A stretch of DNA of 51,974 nt from the NCBI GenBank assembly GCA_949285875.1, contig CASDZZ010000005.1, positions 1 to 51,974 of the forward strand, in the 5' to 3' direction. How positions within the stretch are numbered: position 1 is the first letter of the stretch; each line of letters begins with the position of its first letter. This DNA is from an uncultured bacterium (GTDB taxonomy: Bacteria > Bacillota_I > Bacilli_A > RF39 > UBA660). Made by a program: the position numbers and the translations under genes. Shown here in pieces: positions 32,660 through 42,188 of this stretch. The notes beneath the pieces were generated by a model. That model saw only the letters and a list, made by a program, of their open reading frames with translations. It had not been told where the DNA came from and did no database searches.

Positions 32660-33022
32660 ATGATAAAAAAGACATCACGTAATGAAGCTCGTATAGCTAG
32701 ACATGCTAGAATTAGAAATAAGATTAGTGGAACTGGCGAGTTACCAAGATTATGTGTATTTAGATCTTTAAAAAACATTAGTGCTCAAATTATTGATGAC
32801 ACTAAAGGAGTTACTTTAGTTAGTGCTTCAAGTTTAGATAAAGATTTAAAAATTACAAATGGTGGTAACATAGAAGCAAGTAAGCTTGTAGGGGCTGAAA
32901 TTGCAAAGAAAGCAAAAAAAGCAAAAATAACTAAAGTAGTATTCGATAGAGGTGGATACTTATATCACGGACGTGTTAAAGCTTTAGCTGACGCTGCTCG
33001 TGAAAATGGATTAGAATTCTAA
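32660..33022 (+). CDS. rplR: 50S ribosomal protein L18
   Basis: A 120-residue L18 that binds 5S rRNA with L5. '[20 protein letters not shown]' in parts and '[24 protein letters not shown]' in parts are typical. Confidence 0.97.
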   Translation: MIKKTSRNEARIARHARIRNKISGTGELPRLCVFRSLKNISAQIIDDTKGVTLVSASSLDKDLKITNGGNIEASKLVGAEIAKKAKKAKITKVVFDRGGYLYHGRVKALADAARENGLEF

Positions 33023-33036
33023 AGGAGGGTAACAAA

Positions 33037-33546
33037 GTGGAAAGAAGAAATAGCAAACCACGCGAAAAAGAATATAACGAAGTCGTTATTTCAGTTAATC
33101 GTGTTACAAAAGTTACCAAAGGTGGACGTCATCTTCGTTTTGCAGCAACAGTTGCTGTAGGAGATGGAAAAGGTAAAGTTGGCCTTGGAACAGGAAAAGC
33201 AAATGAAGTTCAGGATGCTATTAAAAAAGCAATTGGTAATGCAACTAATAATATTATTAGAGTTGATTTAGTTGATAACAGAACAGTTTCTCATGACGCC
33301 ATAGGAACTTCAGGAGCTGCAAAAGTATTAATTAAGCCTGCTGTTGCTGGTACTGGTATTATTGCTGGTGGTTCAGTACGTGCAGTACTTGAATTAGCTG
33401 GCGTAAAAGACATTATTTCAAAATCACTTGGATCAAATACAAAATTAAATACCGCTAGAGCTACAATTGAAGCACTTAAATCCCAAAAATCAGCAAAGCA
33501 TATAGCTGAATTAAGAGGAAAAACTGTAGAGGAGATTTTAGGATAA
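33037..33546 (+). CDS. rpsE: 30S ribosomal protein S5
   Basis: A 169-residue S5 at the mRNA entry channel, important for decoding accuracy. It starts at a GTG after AAAGGAGGG. '[18 protein letters not shown]' and '[11 protein letters not shown]-like' segments identify it. The next gene should be rpmD (L30), but rplO follows directly with a one-base overlap. Confidence 0.97.
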   Translation: MERRNSKPREKEYNEVVISVNRVTKVTKGGRHLRFAATVAVGDGKGKVGLGTGKANEVQDAIKKAIGNATNNIIRVDLVDNRTVSHDAIGTSGAAKVLIKPAVAGTGIIAGGSVRAVLELAGVKDIISKSLGSNTKLNTARATIEALKSQKSAKHIAELRGKTVEEILG

Positions 33547-33989
33547 TGAAACTACATGAATTAAAATTTTTAGAAGGTTCTAAGAAAAATATTAAAAGAT
33601 TAGGACGTGGGTCTAGTAGCGGTACTGGAAAAACAAGTGGTAGAGGTCAAAAAGGACAAAATTCTAGAAGTGGTGGTGGAGTAAGACCAGGTTTTGAAGG
33701 TGGTCAATTACCATTATATAGAAGATTGCCTAAGAGAGGATTTTCTAATGCTTTATTTAAAAAAACATATGCTGTTATTAATGTATCAGATTTAAATATG
33801 TTTAATGATGGTGCAGAAGTAACTCCAGAATTACTTAAAGAAATGGGCATTATAAAAAAGGAATTATCAGGAATTAAAGTTCTTGGTAACGGAAGCTTAG
33901 AAAAGAAATTAACTGTTAAAGCAAATTGCTTTTCATCAGTTGCAAAAAATAAGATAGAAGCTGTGGGTGGAAAAGCAGAGGTGATTTAG
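33546..33989 (+). CDS. rplO: 50S ribosomal protein L15
   Basis: A 147-residue L15, late assembly protein. '[22 protein letters not shown]' in parts, '[18 protein letters not shown]' and the C-terminal '[11 protein letters not shown]' are diagnostic. The start overlaps the rpsE stop (TAATG). Confidence 0.97.
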   Translation: MKLHELKFLEGSKKNIKRLGRGSSSGTGKTSGRGQKGQNSRSGGGVRPGFEGGQLPLYRRLPKRGFSNALFKKTYAVINVSDLNMFNDGAEVTPELLKEMGIIKKELSGIKVLGNGSLEKKLTVKANCFSSVAKNKIEAVGGKAEVI

Positions 33990-35261
33990 ATGTTTAAAAA
34001 TTTTAAACAACTGTTTTCTGCTAGAAACAAAGATTTAAGAAAAAAAATTCTCTTTACTTTATTTATATTATTCTTATATAAAGTCGGAACATCTATTAGG
34101 GTTCCTGGAACAGAAAATATCACTCAAGATTTAGGCTTTTTGGAGCTTTTGAATGTTATGGGTGGAGGTTCATTAAAGAATTTTTCAATCTTTGCTTTGG
34201 GTGTTACACCTTATATTAGTGCATCAATTATAGTTCAATTATTGCAGATGGATATAATTCCGTACTTTTCTAATTTAGCTAAGGAAGGGCATACTGGTAG
34301 AGTTAAGTTGAATAAAATTACTAGATATATTGGGATAGCATTTGCATTTTTGCAAGGCTATGTTATGTCATTTTCCTTTTTAGGAGAAAGTAGTACAGCT
34401 TTAGAATATTTAAGAGTATCTTTAATATTAACTGCTGGAACTTGTTTCTTACTTTGGTTAGGAGATCAAATAACTAAAAAAGGAGTTGGAAATGGTATTT
34501 CACTATTAATTATGGCTGGTATTTTAATAAGTACTCCTAGTATGATGGTTGATGCATTTGGTTCATTTGTAGTATCTGGAACTACCCAAGAGGTAGCTTT
34601 AGGAATAACAAAATTTATTTTATTTATATTACTATATGTAGCGATAATAGTTGGTGTAGTATTTATAGAAAAATCAGAAAGACGAATACCTATTCAATAT
34701 TCGAACAGAACAACAACAGCCTATGGAGCAAAACAAACTTACATTCCTTTGAAATTAAATTCAGCAGGAGTTATGCCAGTTATTTTTGCTTCGAGTTTGA
34801 TTTCGATACCTTCTTTGATAGCAACTTTTGTAAAAAATGATTCATTTTCTTTGTTTGTCAATAGTTATATAAATTATAATACAGTGACAGGTTTTATATT
34901 GTACATATTATTTATTGTGTTATTTTCTTATTTATATACATTTATGGCAACGGGTTTAAAACCTAAAGAGTTAGCTGAGAATCTTAATAAACAGGGTGGC
35001 TATATTCCTGGTATTAGACCTGGAAAAGAAACAAAAAATTATATAGGAAATGTTTTATCGAAAACAACTTTCCTAGGAGCATTATTTCTAATAGTAATTG
35101 CAGGTTTTCCAATTTTAGCTGCTAATATTAGTAGTTTACCTACTAGTGTAACAGTTGGTGGTACTGGACTATTAATTGTTGTAGGAGTTGCTCTTGAAAC
35201 TTATAATCAAATAGAAAGTACTTTGTCTGCAAGAAGTTATGAAAGGAGTTATCGTAGGTAA
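33990..35261 (+). CDS. secY: Protein translocase subunit SecY
   Basis: The channel-forming subunit of the SecYEG translocon. It has 423 residues with ten hydrophobic segments. 'FALGVTPYISASIIVQLLQ' in parts, 'LLWLGDQITKKGVGNGIS' and the C-terminal 'SARSYER' loop are conserved. It begins on the base after the rplO stop and overlaps adk by one base. Confidence 0.97.
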   Translation: MFKNFKQLFSARNKDLRKKILFTLFILFLYKVGTSIRVPGTENITQDLGFLELLNVMGGGSLKNFSIFALGVTPYISASIIVQLLQMDIIPYFSNLAKEGHTGRVKLNKITRYIGIAFAFLQGYVMSFSFLGESSTALEYLRVSLILTAGTCFLLWLGDQITKKGVGNGISLLIMAGILISTPSMMVDAFGSFVVSGTTQEVALGITKFILFILLYVAIIVGVVFIEKSERRIPIQYSNRTTTAYGAKQTYIPLKLNSAGVMPVIFASSLISIPSLIATFVKNDSFSLFVNSYINYNTVTGFILYILFIVLFSYLYTFMATGLKPKELAENLNKQGGYIPGIRPGKETKNYIGNVLSKTTFLGALFLIVIAGFPILAANISSLPTSVTVGGTGLLIVVGVALETYNQIESTLSARSYERSYRR

Positions 35262-35914
35262 TGAAAAACGTTATTTTGTTAGCTCCCCCAGCAGCTGGTA
35301 AAGGTACTTTATCAGAGCTGTTAGTAGAGAAATATGGTTATAAGCATATTTCAACGGGAGATTTGCTTAGAAATGAAATAAATAATAAAACGGAAATTGG
35401 TAAACAAGCTGAAAGTTTAATGAAAGAGGGAAAGTTTGTTTCTGATGATGTTATAGTATCTTTGATTTCAAAGACTATAAGTGATAATGAATGTGATAAA
35501 GGTTATATTTTGGATGGTTTCCCAAGGACAATTGTTCAAGCTGAAAAATATGATAAATTGTTAAATGATTTAAATAAAGATATAGGTATTGTTATTTATT
35601 TAGATATTGATAAAGAAACAGCAATGAAAAGAGCTTGTTCTAGATTGAACTGTCCAAAGTGTGGTAGAATTTATAATAAATATTCAGAAGATACAAAGCC
35701 TAGACTTGAAGGAATTTGTGATGACTGTAATGTTAAATTAACACAAAGAGCTGATGATAGTGAAGAAACTTTTGGCAAGAGATTCGATGAATATATGAAC
35801 AAGACTATGCCTTTATATGATCATTATAAGAAACGCAATTTGTTATTTAAAATAAATGCAAGAGAACAAAAAAATGATATTTTGAATAAAGTAATTAAAC
35901 TATTAGAACAGTAG
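35261..35914 (+). CDS. adk: Adenylate kinase, zinc-lid type, with unusual P-loop
   Basis: Interconverts ATP plus AMP and two ADP. It has 217 residues of the long, zinc-containing form: the lid carries CPKC and CDDC pairs (near 130-153). 'STGDLLRNEI', 'DGFPRT' (AMP site) and 'RADDSEETFGKRF' are standard. The P-loop reads APPAAGKGT (8-16) where the family has G-x-P-G-x-GKGT, so two glycines are alanine while K14, G15 and T16 are kept. The usual place after secY and one-base overlap support a functional gene. Confidence 0.95.
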   Translation: MKNVILLAPPAAGKGTLSELLVEKYGYKHISTGDLLRNEINNKTEIGKQAESLMKEGKFVSDDVIVSLISKTISDNECDKGYILDGFPRTIVQAEKYDKLLNDLNKDIGIVIYLDIDKETAMKRACSRLNCPKCGRIYNKYSEDTKPRLEGICDDCNVKLTQRADDSEETFGKRFDEYMNKTMPLYDHYKKRNLLFKINAREQKNDILNKVIKLLEQ

Positions 35915-35922
35915 GCGATAAA

Positions 35923-36669
35923 ATGATAAGTATAAAATCGGCACGTGAAATTGAATTAATGGTTATTGCTGGTAAAATTGTTTTTGAAACACATCAGCAT
36001 TTAAAAAAATTAATAAAACCTGGAATAAGTTTAGTTGAATTGGATAGCGAAGCAGAAAGATTTATACTAAGTAAAGGTGCAAAACCTTCTTTTAAAGGGT
36101 ATGATGGTTTTCCTAATGCAACTTGTATTTCTGTTAATGAGGAGGTTGTACACGGAATTCCATCCAATAGAAAATTGAAATTAGGAGATATTGTTTCGAT
36201 TGATATCGGTGCAGATTATAAAGGTTATCATGGAGATTCTGCTTGGACTTATGCAGTAGGTAATATAGATGATGAAAAAAAATATTTGTTAGAACATACA
36301 AAAAAGGCTTTGTATGAAGGTATAAAACAAGTAAAACCAGGAAATAGAATAGGTGATATTGGTTATGCTGTTGAAAATTACGCTAATAATCACAATCTTG
36401 GTATTGTAAGGGAATTATGTGGCCATGGAGTTGGTAATAAACTTCATGAAGATCCAGATGTTCCCAATTATGGAAATAAGCATACTGGCCCAATATTAAA
36501 AGAAGGCATGGTTATTGCGATAGAACCAATGCTTAATTTGGGAAGTGATGATATAGTAATTGAAGACAATGATTGGACGATAACGACTTTAGATCAAAGA
36601 CCTTCAGCTCATTTTGAGCATACGGTGCTGGTAACTAAAGACGGATATAGGATTTTGACAGGAGAGTGA
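35923..36669 (+). CDS. map: Methionine aminopeptidase, type I
   Basis: Removes N-terminal Met from new proteins. The 248-residue enzyme shows 'EEVVHGIPS' (H), 'DIGADYKGYHGDSAWTYAVG' with the two Asp metal ligands, 'GHGVG' (H), 'IEPML' (E) and 'FEHTVLVT' (E). Eight bases separate it from adk. Confidence 0.97.
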   Translation: MISIKSAREIELMVIAGKIVFETHQHLKKLIKPGISLVELDSEAERFILSKGAKPSFKGYDGFPNATCISVNEEVVHGIPSNRKLKLGDIVSIDIGADYKGYHGDSAWTYAVGNIDDEKKYLLEHTKKALYEGIKQVKPGNRIGDIGYAVENYANNHNLGIVRELCGHGVGNKLHEDPDVPNYGNKHTGPILKEGMVIAIEPMLNLGSDDIVIEDNDWTITTLDQRPSAHFEHTVLVTKDGYRILTGE

Positions 36670-36674
36670 TTTAA

Positions 36675-36890
36675 ATGGCAAAAGAAGAAATGGTTGAAGT
36701 AGAAGGTAAGGTAATCGAATTACTAAAAGGTGGAGACTTTAAAGTTCAACTTAATAATGGACATACTGTAGAAGCCCGCGTTTCTGGTAAAATGCGAATG
36801 AATAAAATTCGTATTTTACCAGGTGATACAGTAGTTCTAGAAATATCACCTTATGATTTAACACGCGGACGTATAACCTATAGAAAATGA
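36675..36890 (+). CDS. infA: Translation initiation factor IF-1
   Basis: A 71-residue OB-fold factor that blocks the 30S A site during initiation. '[11 protein letters not shown]', '[17 protein letters not shown]' and '[10 protein letters not shown]' are diagnostic. It lies five bases after map. Confidence 0.98.
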   Translation: MAKEEMVEVEGKVIELLKGGDFKVQLNNGHTVEARVSGKMRMNKIRILPGDTVVLEISPYDLTRGRITYRK

Positions 36891-36904
36891 TAGGAGGATA
36901 AAAT

Positions 36905-37018
36905 ATGAAAGTAAGACCATCAGTTAAAAAGATTTGTGACAAATGTAAAATCATTAAAAGAAATGGGAAAGTAATGGTTATCTGTGAAAACCCTAAACAT
37001 AAACAAAGACAAGGTTAA
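36905..37018 (+). CDS. rpmJ: 50S ribosomal protein L36, zinc-binding type
   Basis: A 37-residue protein: it starts [14 protein letters not shown] and ends in KHKQRQG. The zinc motif is C-x2-C-x12-C-x4-H, so this is the metal-binding form. GATAGGAGG precedes the ATG. It occupies the standard place between infA and rpsM. Confidence 0.97.
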   Translation: MKVRPSVKKICDKCKIIKRNGKVMVICENPKHKQRQG

Positions 37019-37032
37019 TAGGAGGTGTATTT

Positions 37033-37398
37033 ATGGCACGTATTAAAAACGTTGATTTACCAGATAATAAGAGAATAGAAGTTGCTTTAACTTATATACA
37101 TGGTATAGGAAGAAAATTATCAAAGAATATCTTAACTAAATTAAATATAAATTTAGATAAAAAAGTTAAGGAATTAAGTGACGAAGAAGTTACTATGATT
37201 CGTAAGGAATTAGATAACTATTTACTAGAAGGTGATCTAAGAAGAGAAGTTTCCATGAATATAAAAACAAAGATGGAAATTGGTTCTTACCAAGGTATTC
37301 GTCACCGTAAAGGATTACCTGTAAGGGGTCAATCAACAAGAAGAAATGCAAGAACTCGTAAGGGTAAAGGTAAGACTGTAGCTAATAAGAAGAAGTAG
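37033..37398 (+). CDS. rpsM: 30S ribosomal protein S13
   Basis: A 121-residue S13 in the 30S head that contacts P-site tRNA. '[20 protein letters not shown]' in parts and the C-terminal '[19 protein letters not shown]' in parts are typical. Confidence 0.98.
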   Translation: MARIKNVDLPDNKRIEVALTYIHGIGRKLSKNILTKLNINLDKKVKELSDEEVTMIRKELDNYLLEGDLRREVSMNIKTKMEIGSYQGIRHRKGLPVRGQSTRRNARTRKGKGKTVANKKK

Positions 37399-37415
37399 GA
37401 AAAGGAGGGTAAATA

Positions 37416-37799
37416 ATGGCATATAAAGCAAGAAAACGTAAAGTTAAAAAGAATATACCAGAAGGACAAGCTCATATTTCTTCAACATTTAATAATACTA
37501 TTATAACTATAACTGATAAAGAAGGAAATGTTGTATCTTGGGCTTCAGCTGGAACTTCAGGTTTTAAAGGAAGTAAAAAGAAAACTCCATTTGCAGCAGG
37601 AATAAGTGCAGAAGCAGCTGGAAAAGCAGCTTATGATGCTGGAATGAGAAAAGTAGCAGTATTTGTAAAAGGATTAGGTTCTGGACGTGAAACTGCAATT
37701 CGTTCTTTACAAACTGCAGGATTGGAAATTACTTCAATAACAGATGTTACACCTGTTCCACATAATGGTTGTCGTCCACCAAAACGTTCACATGGATAA
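37416..37799 (+). CDS. rpsK: 30S ribosomal protein S11
   Basis: A 127-residue S11 of the platform near the mRNA exit. '[16 protein letters not shown]' and the C-terminal '[16 protein letters not shown]' are near invariant in the family. Confidence 0.98.
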   Translation: MAYKARKRKVKKNIPEGQAHISSTFNNTIITITDKEGNVVSWASAGTSGFKGSKKKTPFAAGISAEAAGKAAYDAGMRKVAVFVKGLGSGRETAIRSLQTAGLEITSITDVTPVPHNGCRPPKRSHG

Positions 37800-37822
37800 T
37801 CTAGAAAAGGGAGTGAATTTAA

Positions 37823-38773
37823 GTGATAAAATTCGAAAAACCACAATTTAAAGTTGCTGAATACGTAGAAAGTAGAAACTATGGAAAATTTGAAATTGAA
37901 CCTTTAGAAAGAGGTTTTGGTACAACTATTGGTAATGCTTTACGTAGGGTAATGTTATCTTCATTGCCTGGGGATGCTATAACAAGTGTTCATATTGACG
38001 GAGTTCTTCATGAATTTCAAACAATTGATGGGGTTATTGAAGATGTAACTCAAATTATTTTAAACTTAAAAAATGTAATTGTAAAAAAACATGTAGAAGG
38101 AACTAAAGTCATAAAATTAAATGTTGAAAGAGAAGGATTAGTTACTGCTGCTGATATAGAAAAAGATGCAGATATTGAGATAATTAATCCTGATCAAGAA
38201 ATTGCTACTTTGGTTAAAGGTGGAAAGCTAAACATGGAAATGACTATTGGTAGTGGTCGCGGATATGTAAGAGCTGAAGCTAATAAAAAAATGATGGGAG
38301 ATACAAAATTAAATACAATTACTATGGATTCTAATTTTTCTCCTATTGAAAGAGTTAATTATGAAGTTGAAGGTGCACGTGTAGGGCAAGATGATACTTA
38401 TGATAAATTAACAATGGAAATTTGGACAAGTGGAGCTATGAAACCAGAAGAAGCAATAGCATTGGCTTCTAGAATTATAATTGAACATTTTGACATTTTA
38501 ACTAAAATTGATGAAATAGCAGATGAAACAGGTTTAATGAAACAAAATGTAGATGATTCAAAAACAAAGGCTCTTGAAATGTCAATTGATGAGTTAGAAT
38601 TTTCAGTTAGAGCTTATAACTGTTTAAAAAGAGCTAATATAAATACTTTACAAGATTTAACTCAAAAATCTGAAAATGAAATGATGAAAATCAGAAATTT
38701 AGGTAAAAAATCTTTAAAAGAAGTTATTGATAAAGTAAAAGAAATGGGATTCTCATTTAGAAATGAAGATTAA
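37823..38773 (+). CDS. rpoA: RNA polymerase subunit alpha
   Basis: The assembly platform of RNA polymerase and UP-element reader. It has 316 residues with an N-terminal dimerisation domain ('[21 protein letters not shown]' in parts) and a C-terminal domain with helix-hairpin-helix ('[17 protein letters not shown]', '[11 protein letters not shown]'). GTG start after AAAGGGAGTG. Confidence 0.97.
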   Translation: MIKFEKPQFKVAEYVESRNYGKFEIEPLERGFGTTIGNALRRVMLSSLPGDAITSVHIDGVLHEFQTIDGVIEDVTQIILNLKNVIVKKHVEGTKVIKLNVEREGLVTAADIEKDADIEIINPDQEIATLVKGGKLNMEMTIGSGRGYVRAEANKKMMGDTKLNTITMDSNFSPIERVNYEVEGARVGQDDTYDKLTMEIWTSGAMKPEEAIALASRIIIEHFDILTKIDEIADETGLMKQNVDDSKTKALEMSIDELEFSVRAYNCLKRANINTLQDLTQKSENEMMKIRNLGKKSLKEVIDKVKEMGFSFRNED

Positions 38774-38793
38774 CACAGATAAGGAGGAATATA

Positions 38794-39138
38794 ATGGCTT
38801 ATAGAAAATTAGGACGTACTAATAAGCATAGAAAATCTATGCTTGCTAATTTAACAAAAGACCTAATTAAAAATGAACGTATTGAAACTACTGAAACTCG
38901 TGCCAAAGAAGTTCGTAAATGTTTTGATAAAATGGTAACTTATGGTAAAAATGGTAGTTTAATGGCTAGACGTAACGCCCTTGCTTTTTTACAAAATGAT
39001 AAAGAAGTTGTAAGAAAAGTATTTGATGATTTAGCAAAACGTTATGAATCAAGAAACGGCGGCTACACAAGAATTTTAAAATTGTCTGAAAGAAGGGGCG
39101 ACGATGCCCTTATGGTAATACTAGAATTAGTAGATTAG
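38794..39138 (+). CDS. rplQ: 50S ribosomal protein L17
   Basis: A 114-residue L17 and last gene of the superoperon. '[17 protein letters not shown]' and '[17 protein letters not shown]' are diagnostic. AAGGAGGAA precedes the start, and a terminator starts on the base after the stop. Confidence 0.98.
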   Translation: MAYRKLGRTNKHRKSMLANLTKDLIKNERIETTETRAKEVRKCFDKMVTYGKNGSLMARRNALAFLQNDKEVVRKVFDDLAKRYESRNGGYTRILKLSERRGDDALMVILELVD

Positions 39139-39164
39139 AAAAAAAGCTTTATAGCTTTTTTTTT
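39139..39164 (+). terminator. Terminator of the ribosomal superoperon
   Basis: A 10-bp stem A7GCT / AGCT7 (39139-39148, 39153-39162), loop TTAT, T run to 39164. Confidence 0.85.
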
Positions 39165-39191
39165 GCATAAAAATTAGTTTTATTACTAGAA

Positions 39192-39221
39192 TTTTTATAT
39201 ATTATGTGATATTCTTATAAT
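39192..39221 (+). promoter_or_regulatory. Weak promoter before the SDR gene
   Basis: TTTTTA (39192-39197), an 18-base spacer and TATAAT (39216-39221), only 12 bases before the ATG. A transcript from here would have a leader of about five bases. Confidence 0.4.
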
Positions 39222-39232
39222 GGTGATAGTAC

Positions 39233-39979
39233 ATGAAAGTATTAATAACGGGAGCATCTAGTGGTATAGGTAAAGATTTGGCCTTAGAATTTAGTAATTA
39301 TGGCTATGATTTAGTTTTGGTAGCTAGAAATGAAAAAGCATTAAAAAAAGTGGCTAATTTATGCAAAACAAAGGTAGAAGTTTGCGTAATGGATTTATCT
39401 AATCCAGAAAATTGTAACAGGTTATATAAAAAATATAAAAATATAGATATTTTAATTAATAATGCAGGATTTGGTCTCTTTGGAGAATTTAATAAAACTA
39501 ATTTAGACAAAGAAATGAATATGATTGATTTAAATATTAAAGGATTACATACTTTATTTAAACTTTATTTAAATGATATGGTGAAGAGAAATTCGGGTAC
39601 GATTTTAAATGTTGCTTCAACAGCAGCTTTTTTACCAGGACCTCTTATGAGTACCTATTATTCAACAAAATCTTATGTTTATAATCTTACGATGGCTATA
39701 TATGAGGAATTAAGGCATGCAAAATCAAAGGTTAATGTTTCTGTTTTATGCCCTGGACCAGTTGATACTAATTTTAATAAGGTAGCGAATGTTAAATTTG
39801 TGGCGAGAGGATTAACAAGTGAATTTGTAGCAAAATACACTGTTAAAAAATTATTAAAAGGAAAGCTGGTTATAATTCCAGGATTATTAAACAAACTAGG
39901 AGTTATTGGATGCAAGCTGGCTCCAGTAAGATTATTAATGAAAATAGATTATCATTTTCAAAAAAGAAAGGATGTTTAA
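39233..39979 (+). CDS. Short-chain dehydrogenase/reductase (SDR) family protein
   Basis: A classical SDR of 248 residues with Rossmann start TGASSGIG (6-13), NNAG (76-79), and catalytic S129, Y142 and K146 (Y-x3-K). Arg after the third strand (VARNEKA) suggests NADPH. It resembles the DltE/YqjQ-like group of reductases acting on lipids or ketones, but the substrate cannot be named. It starts after GGTGATAGT and ends one base before the next ATG; the two genes are probably cotranscribed. Confidence 0.85.
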   Translation: MKVLITGASSGIGKDLALEFSNYGYDLVLVARNEKALKKVANLCKTKVEVCVMDLSNPENCNRLYKKYKNIDILINNAGFGLFGEFNKTNLDKEMNMIDLNIKGLHTLFKLYLNDMVKRNSGTILNVASTAAFLPGPLMSTYYSTKSYVYNLTMAIYEELRHAKSKVNVSVLCPGPVDTNFNKVANVKFVARGLTSEFVAKYTVKKLLKGKLVIIPGLLNKLGVIGCKLAPVRLLMKIDYHFQKRKDV

Positions 39980-39980
39980 A

Positions 39981-40448
39981 ATGAAAAAAGAAAAAGGTTT
40001 TACTTTAGTAGAATTACTTGCAGTAATAACTTTACTTGCGGTAATAATGGTAATTGCAGGTGCTTCTGTTACAAAAATTAGAAAGGATTCTAGCAAAAAA
40101 GAAGCAATACAGTTAGAAAATATGTTAACAGAAGTTGGATCTAATGTGTATAGTTATGAAACTATAAGTGGTACAAATGAAGCTGGGTCTTTTAATGCTC
40201 TTTATCAGATAGGGAATCCTTTTATAATTAAATTAGACCAGTTAAAAGGTGCGGGTTATTTAAAAGATTTGACTTCTGATAATAAAATACCTAATCCTTT
40301 TGGCGGAGTGGGCTGCGATGGATATATATTAGTAGATCCAAGTAGTGATACTATTTTTAAAGGTTATCTAAATTGTGGGGAAGATTACACGACTAGTGAT
40401 TTTGGAGTTTATCAATCTGCAACTTCAGCTACTTTATCAAATTCATAA
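39981..40448 (+). CDS. Type IV pilin-like prepilin (pseudopilin)
   Basis: A 155-residue protein with class III signal: a short basic leader then G-FTLVELLAVI, the prepilin peptidase cleavage and N-methylation site, with the hydrophobic helix (about 8-30). The globular part has two Cys (in GVGCDG and LNCGED) that could form a disulfide, and a Ser/Thr-rich tail. It resembles ComGC-type pseudopilins in layout. No ATPase, peptidase or other pilus gene is in the window. The start at 39981 follows AAAGGATG; the frame is open from 39972. Confidence 0.82.
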   Translation: MKKEKGFTLVELLAVITLLAVIMVIAGASVTKIRKDSSKKEAIQLENMLTEVGSNVYSYETISGTNEAGSFNALYQIGNPFIIKLDQLKGAGYLKDLTSDNKIPNPFGGVGCDGYILVDPSSDTIFKGYLNCGEDYTTSDFGVYQSATSATLSNS

Positions 40449-40464
40449 GCTTAAATTGAGATTT

Positions 40465-40488
40465 AAAAAGCTACAAAAGTAGCTTTTT
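40465..40488 (+). terminator. Terminator after the pseudopilin gene
   Basis: A perfect 10-bp stem AAAAAGCTAC / GTAGCTTTTT (40465-40474, 40479-40488), loop AAAA, further T residues. Confidence 0.88.
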
Positions 40489-40539
40489 TTTTGAATTTAT
40501 TATATAATATTCTCTTAACTTTTAAGGAGGTGAAAAATC

Positions 40540-41346
40540 TTGAATATACTTGAAATAAATGATTTAATGTTTAGATATAAAGATAAGTTTATTTATGATA
40601 AATTTTCACTTTCTATCGAAAAGGGAAGCTGGGTTACTATAGCTGGACCTAACGGTGCAGGTAAAACTACGTTAGTAAAAATTTTAGCTGGTTTGGTAAA
40701 AAACTATTCTGATATAAAATTTTTTGGAAAGAGTTACAATAAGAAAAGTTTTTTTGAAATAAGAAAAGAAATTGGTTTTGTTTTTGATAATCCTGATAAC
40801 TTTTTTGCGTGTGAGACAGTTGAGGACGAACTTGCTTTTTCTTTAGAAAATATGGCCATTTCTCCTAATGTTATAAGAAAAAAAATAAAAGAAGTTTCAG
40901 ACTTATTAAAGTTAAATGATATGTTAAAACTAAATCCTTCTGACTTAAGTGGGGGTGAAAAACAAAAAATAGCCCTAGGTTGTGCTCTTATGTTAGAACC
41001 AAGAATTTTAGTATTGGATGAAGCTTTAATGATGATAGATATAAACGAAAGGGAAGAGCTACTTAAGTTATTAAAAGTTTATAATAAGGAAAAAAGGGTT
41101 ACAATTTTATCTTTTACCCACAATTTAGATGAAGCTATATATTCTGATAGACTTATCATTTTAAATGAAGGAAAAATAATTGTAGATGGAGCTTTTCCAG
41201 ATGTTTTTTCAGAAGAACTTGTAATGAGAAAGATAGGGCTTGAGGTACCATTTTCAATTGAATTAAGTCAAAAGTTAAAGTTATATAATTTAATAGAGAA
41301 CATTGACTTAAGCCTTGAAAGGTTGGTGACCAAATTATGGAAGTAA
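40540..41346 (+). CDS. ecfA1: ECF transporter ATPase EcfA1
   Basis: One of two ATPases of the energy-coupling-factor module shared by vitamin and metal S-components. It has 268 residues: Walker A GPNGAGKT (36-43), Q-loop 'FDNPDNFF', signature LSGGEKQK, Walker B 'ILVLDEAL', and H-loop 'FTHN'. It starts at a TTG after AAGGAGGTGA and overlaps ecfA2 by 10 bases. The ecfA1-ecfA2-ecfT-truA order downstream of rplQ is as in Bacillus. Confidence 0.95.
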   Translation: MNILEINDLMFRYKDKFIYDKFSLSIEKGSWVTIAGPNGAGKTTLVKILAGLVKNYSDIKFFGKSYNKKSFFEIRKEIGFVFDNPDNFFACETVEDELAFSLENMAISPNVIRKKIKEVSDLLKLNDMLKLNPSDLSGGEKQKIALGCALMLEPRILVLDEALMMIDINEREELLKLLKVYNKEKRVTILSFTHNLDEAIYSDRLIILNEGKIIVDGAFPDVFSEELVMRKIGLEVPFSIELSQKLKLYNLIENIDLSLERLVTKLWK

Positions 41347-42188
41347 TTTTTAAAAATGTTAGTTTCTTGTATAATAGGGGAATGCCAAATGAAAAAAGAG
41401 CCTTAGATAATATTAATATGATTTTAAATAGAAATTTAATTCATGGTATAATAGGTCCAATAGGCAGCGGAAAGTCTACTATGTTAGAACTTATGAATGG
41501 TATAACTAAACCATCTGAAGGTGAGATAATAATAGGAAAATATAATCTTACAAATAAAAAAGAAAGGTTTAATTTTAATAAATTTAGATATGATGTTGGT
41601 CTGGTTTATCAATTTCCTGAGAAACAATTTTTCTGCTCTACGGTAGGAGAAGAAATTGCTTTTGCTGAAAAAATTTTTGAACCTAAAAATAGGAATCTTA
41701 AAACAAAAGTTATAAAAGTTTTAAAAATGGTAGGTTTGGATGAAAGCTATCTTTTAAGGAGTCCTTTTAACTTAAATGGAGGTGAAAAAAGAAGGGTTGC
41801 TATTGCTTCCGTTTTAATTTCTAATCCAAAACTTTTAATAATGGATGAACCTACTATAGGTCTTGATAATAATAGTAAAAAAAGGCTTATGAAATTATTA
41901 ATTAATCTTAAAAACAAATTTGGAAAAACGATTATTATCGTAACACATGATGTTGATATGCTATATGAAATTGTTGATAATATTATTGTTTTAAATGATG
42001 GTAGAATAATTAAAGAAGGAAATAAAATTGAAGTTTTTAGTGATGTAGAGTTATTGGACAAGAATAATACCCCTGTTCCTAGCATAATAAGATTTGAGAA
42101 ACTGGTTTTCAATAAAACTGGAATAGACTTAGGATATTGTGCTGGTATAAATGACCTAGTAAGGGCGGTGGTAAAGAATGTCAAGTAA
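41337..42188 (+). CDS. ecfA2: ECF transporter ATPase EcfA2
   Basis: The second ECF ATPase, 283 residues: Walker A GPIGSGKST, the EcfA2-typical Q-loop 'YQFPEKQFF', Walker B 'LLIMDEPT' and H-loop 'VTHD'. The ABC signature reads LNGGEK instead of LSGGE/Q. An Asn in this Ser position may weaken that half-site. It overlaps ecfA1 by 10 bases and ecfT by 11. Confidence 0.94.
   Translation: MEVIFKNVSFLYNRGMPNEKRALDNINMILNRNLIHGIIGPIGSGKSTMLELMNGITKPSEGEIIIGKYNLTNKKERFNFNKFRYDVGLVYQFPEKQFFCSTVGEEIAFAEKIFEPKNRNLKTKVIKVLKMVGLDESYLLRSPFNLNGGEKRRVAIASVLISNPKLLIMDEPTIGLDNNSKKRLMKLLINLKNKFGKTIIIVTHDVDMLYEIVDNIIVLNDGRIIKEGNKIEVFSDVELLDKNNTPVPSIIRFEKLVFNKTGIDLGYCAGINDLVRAVVKNVK

Noticed and set aside
41747-42184. 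A 145-codon antisense frame inside ecfA2
   Set aside because: It is fully covered by conserved ABC ATPase sequence on the plus strand and lacks a ribosome site.
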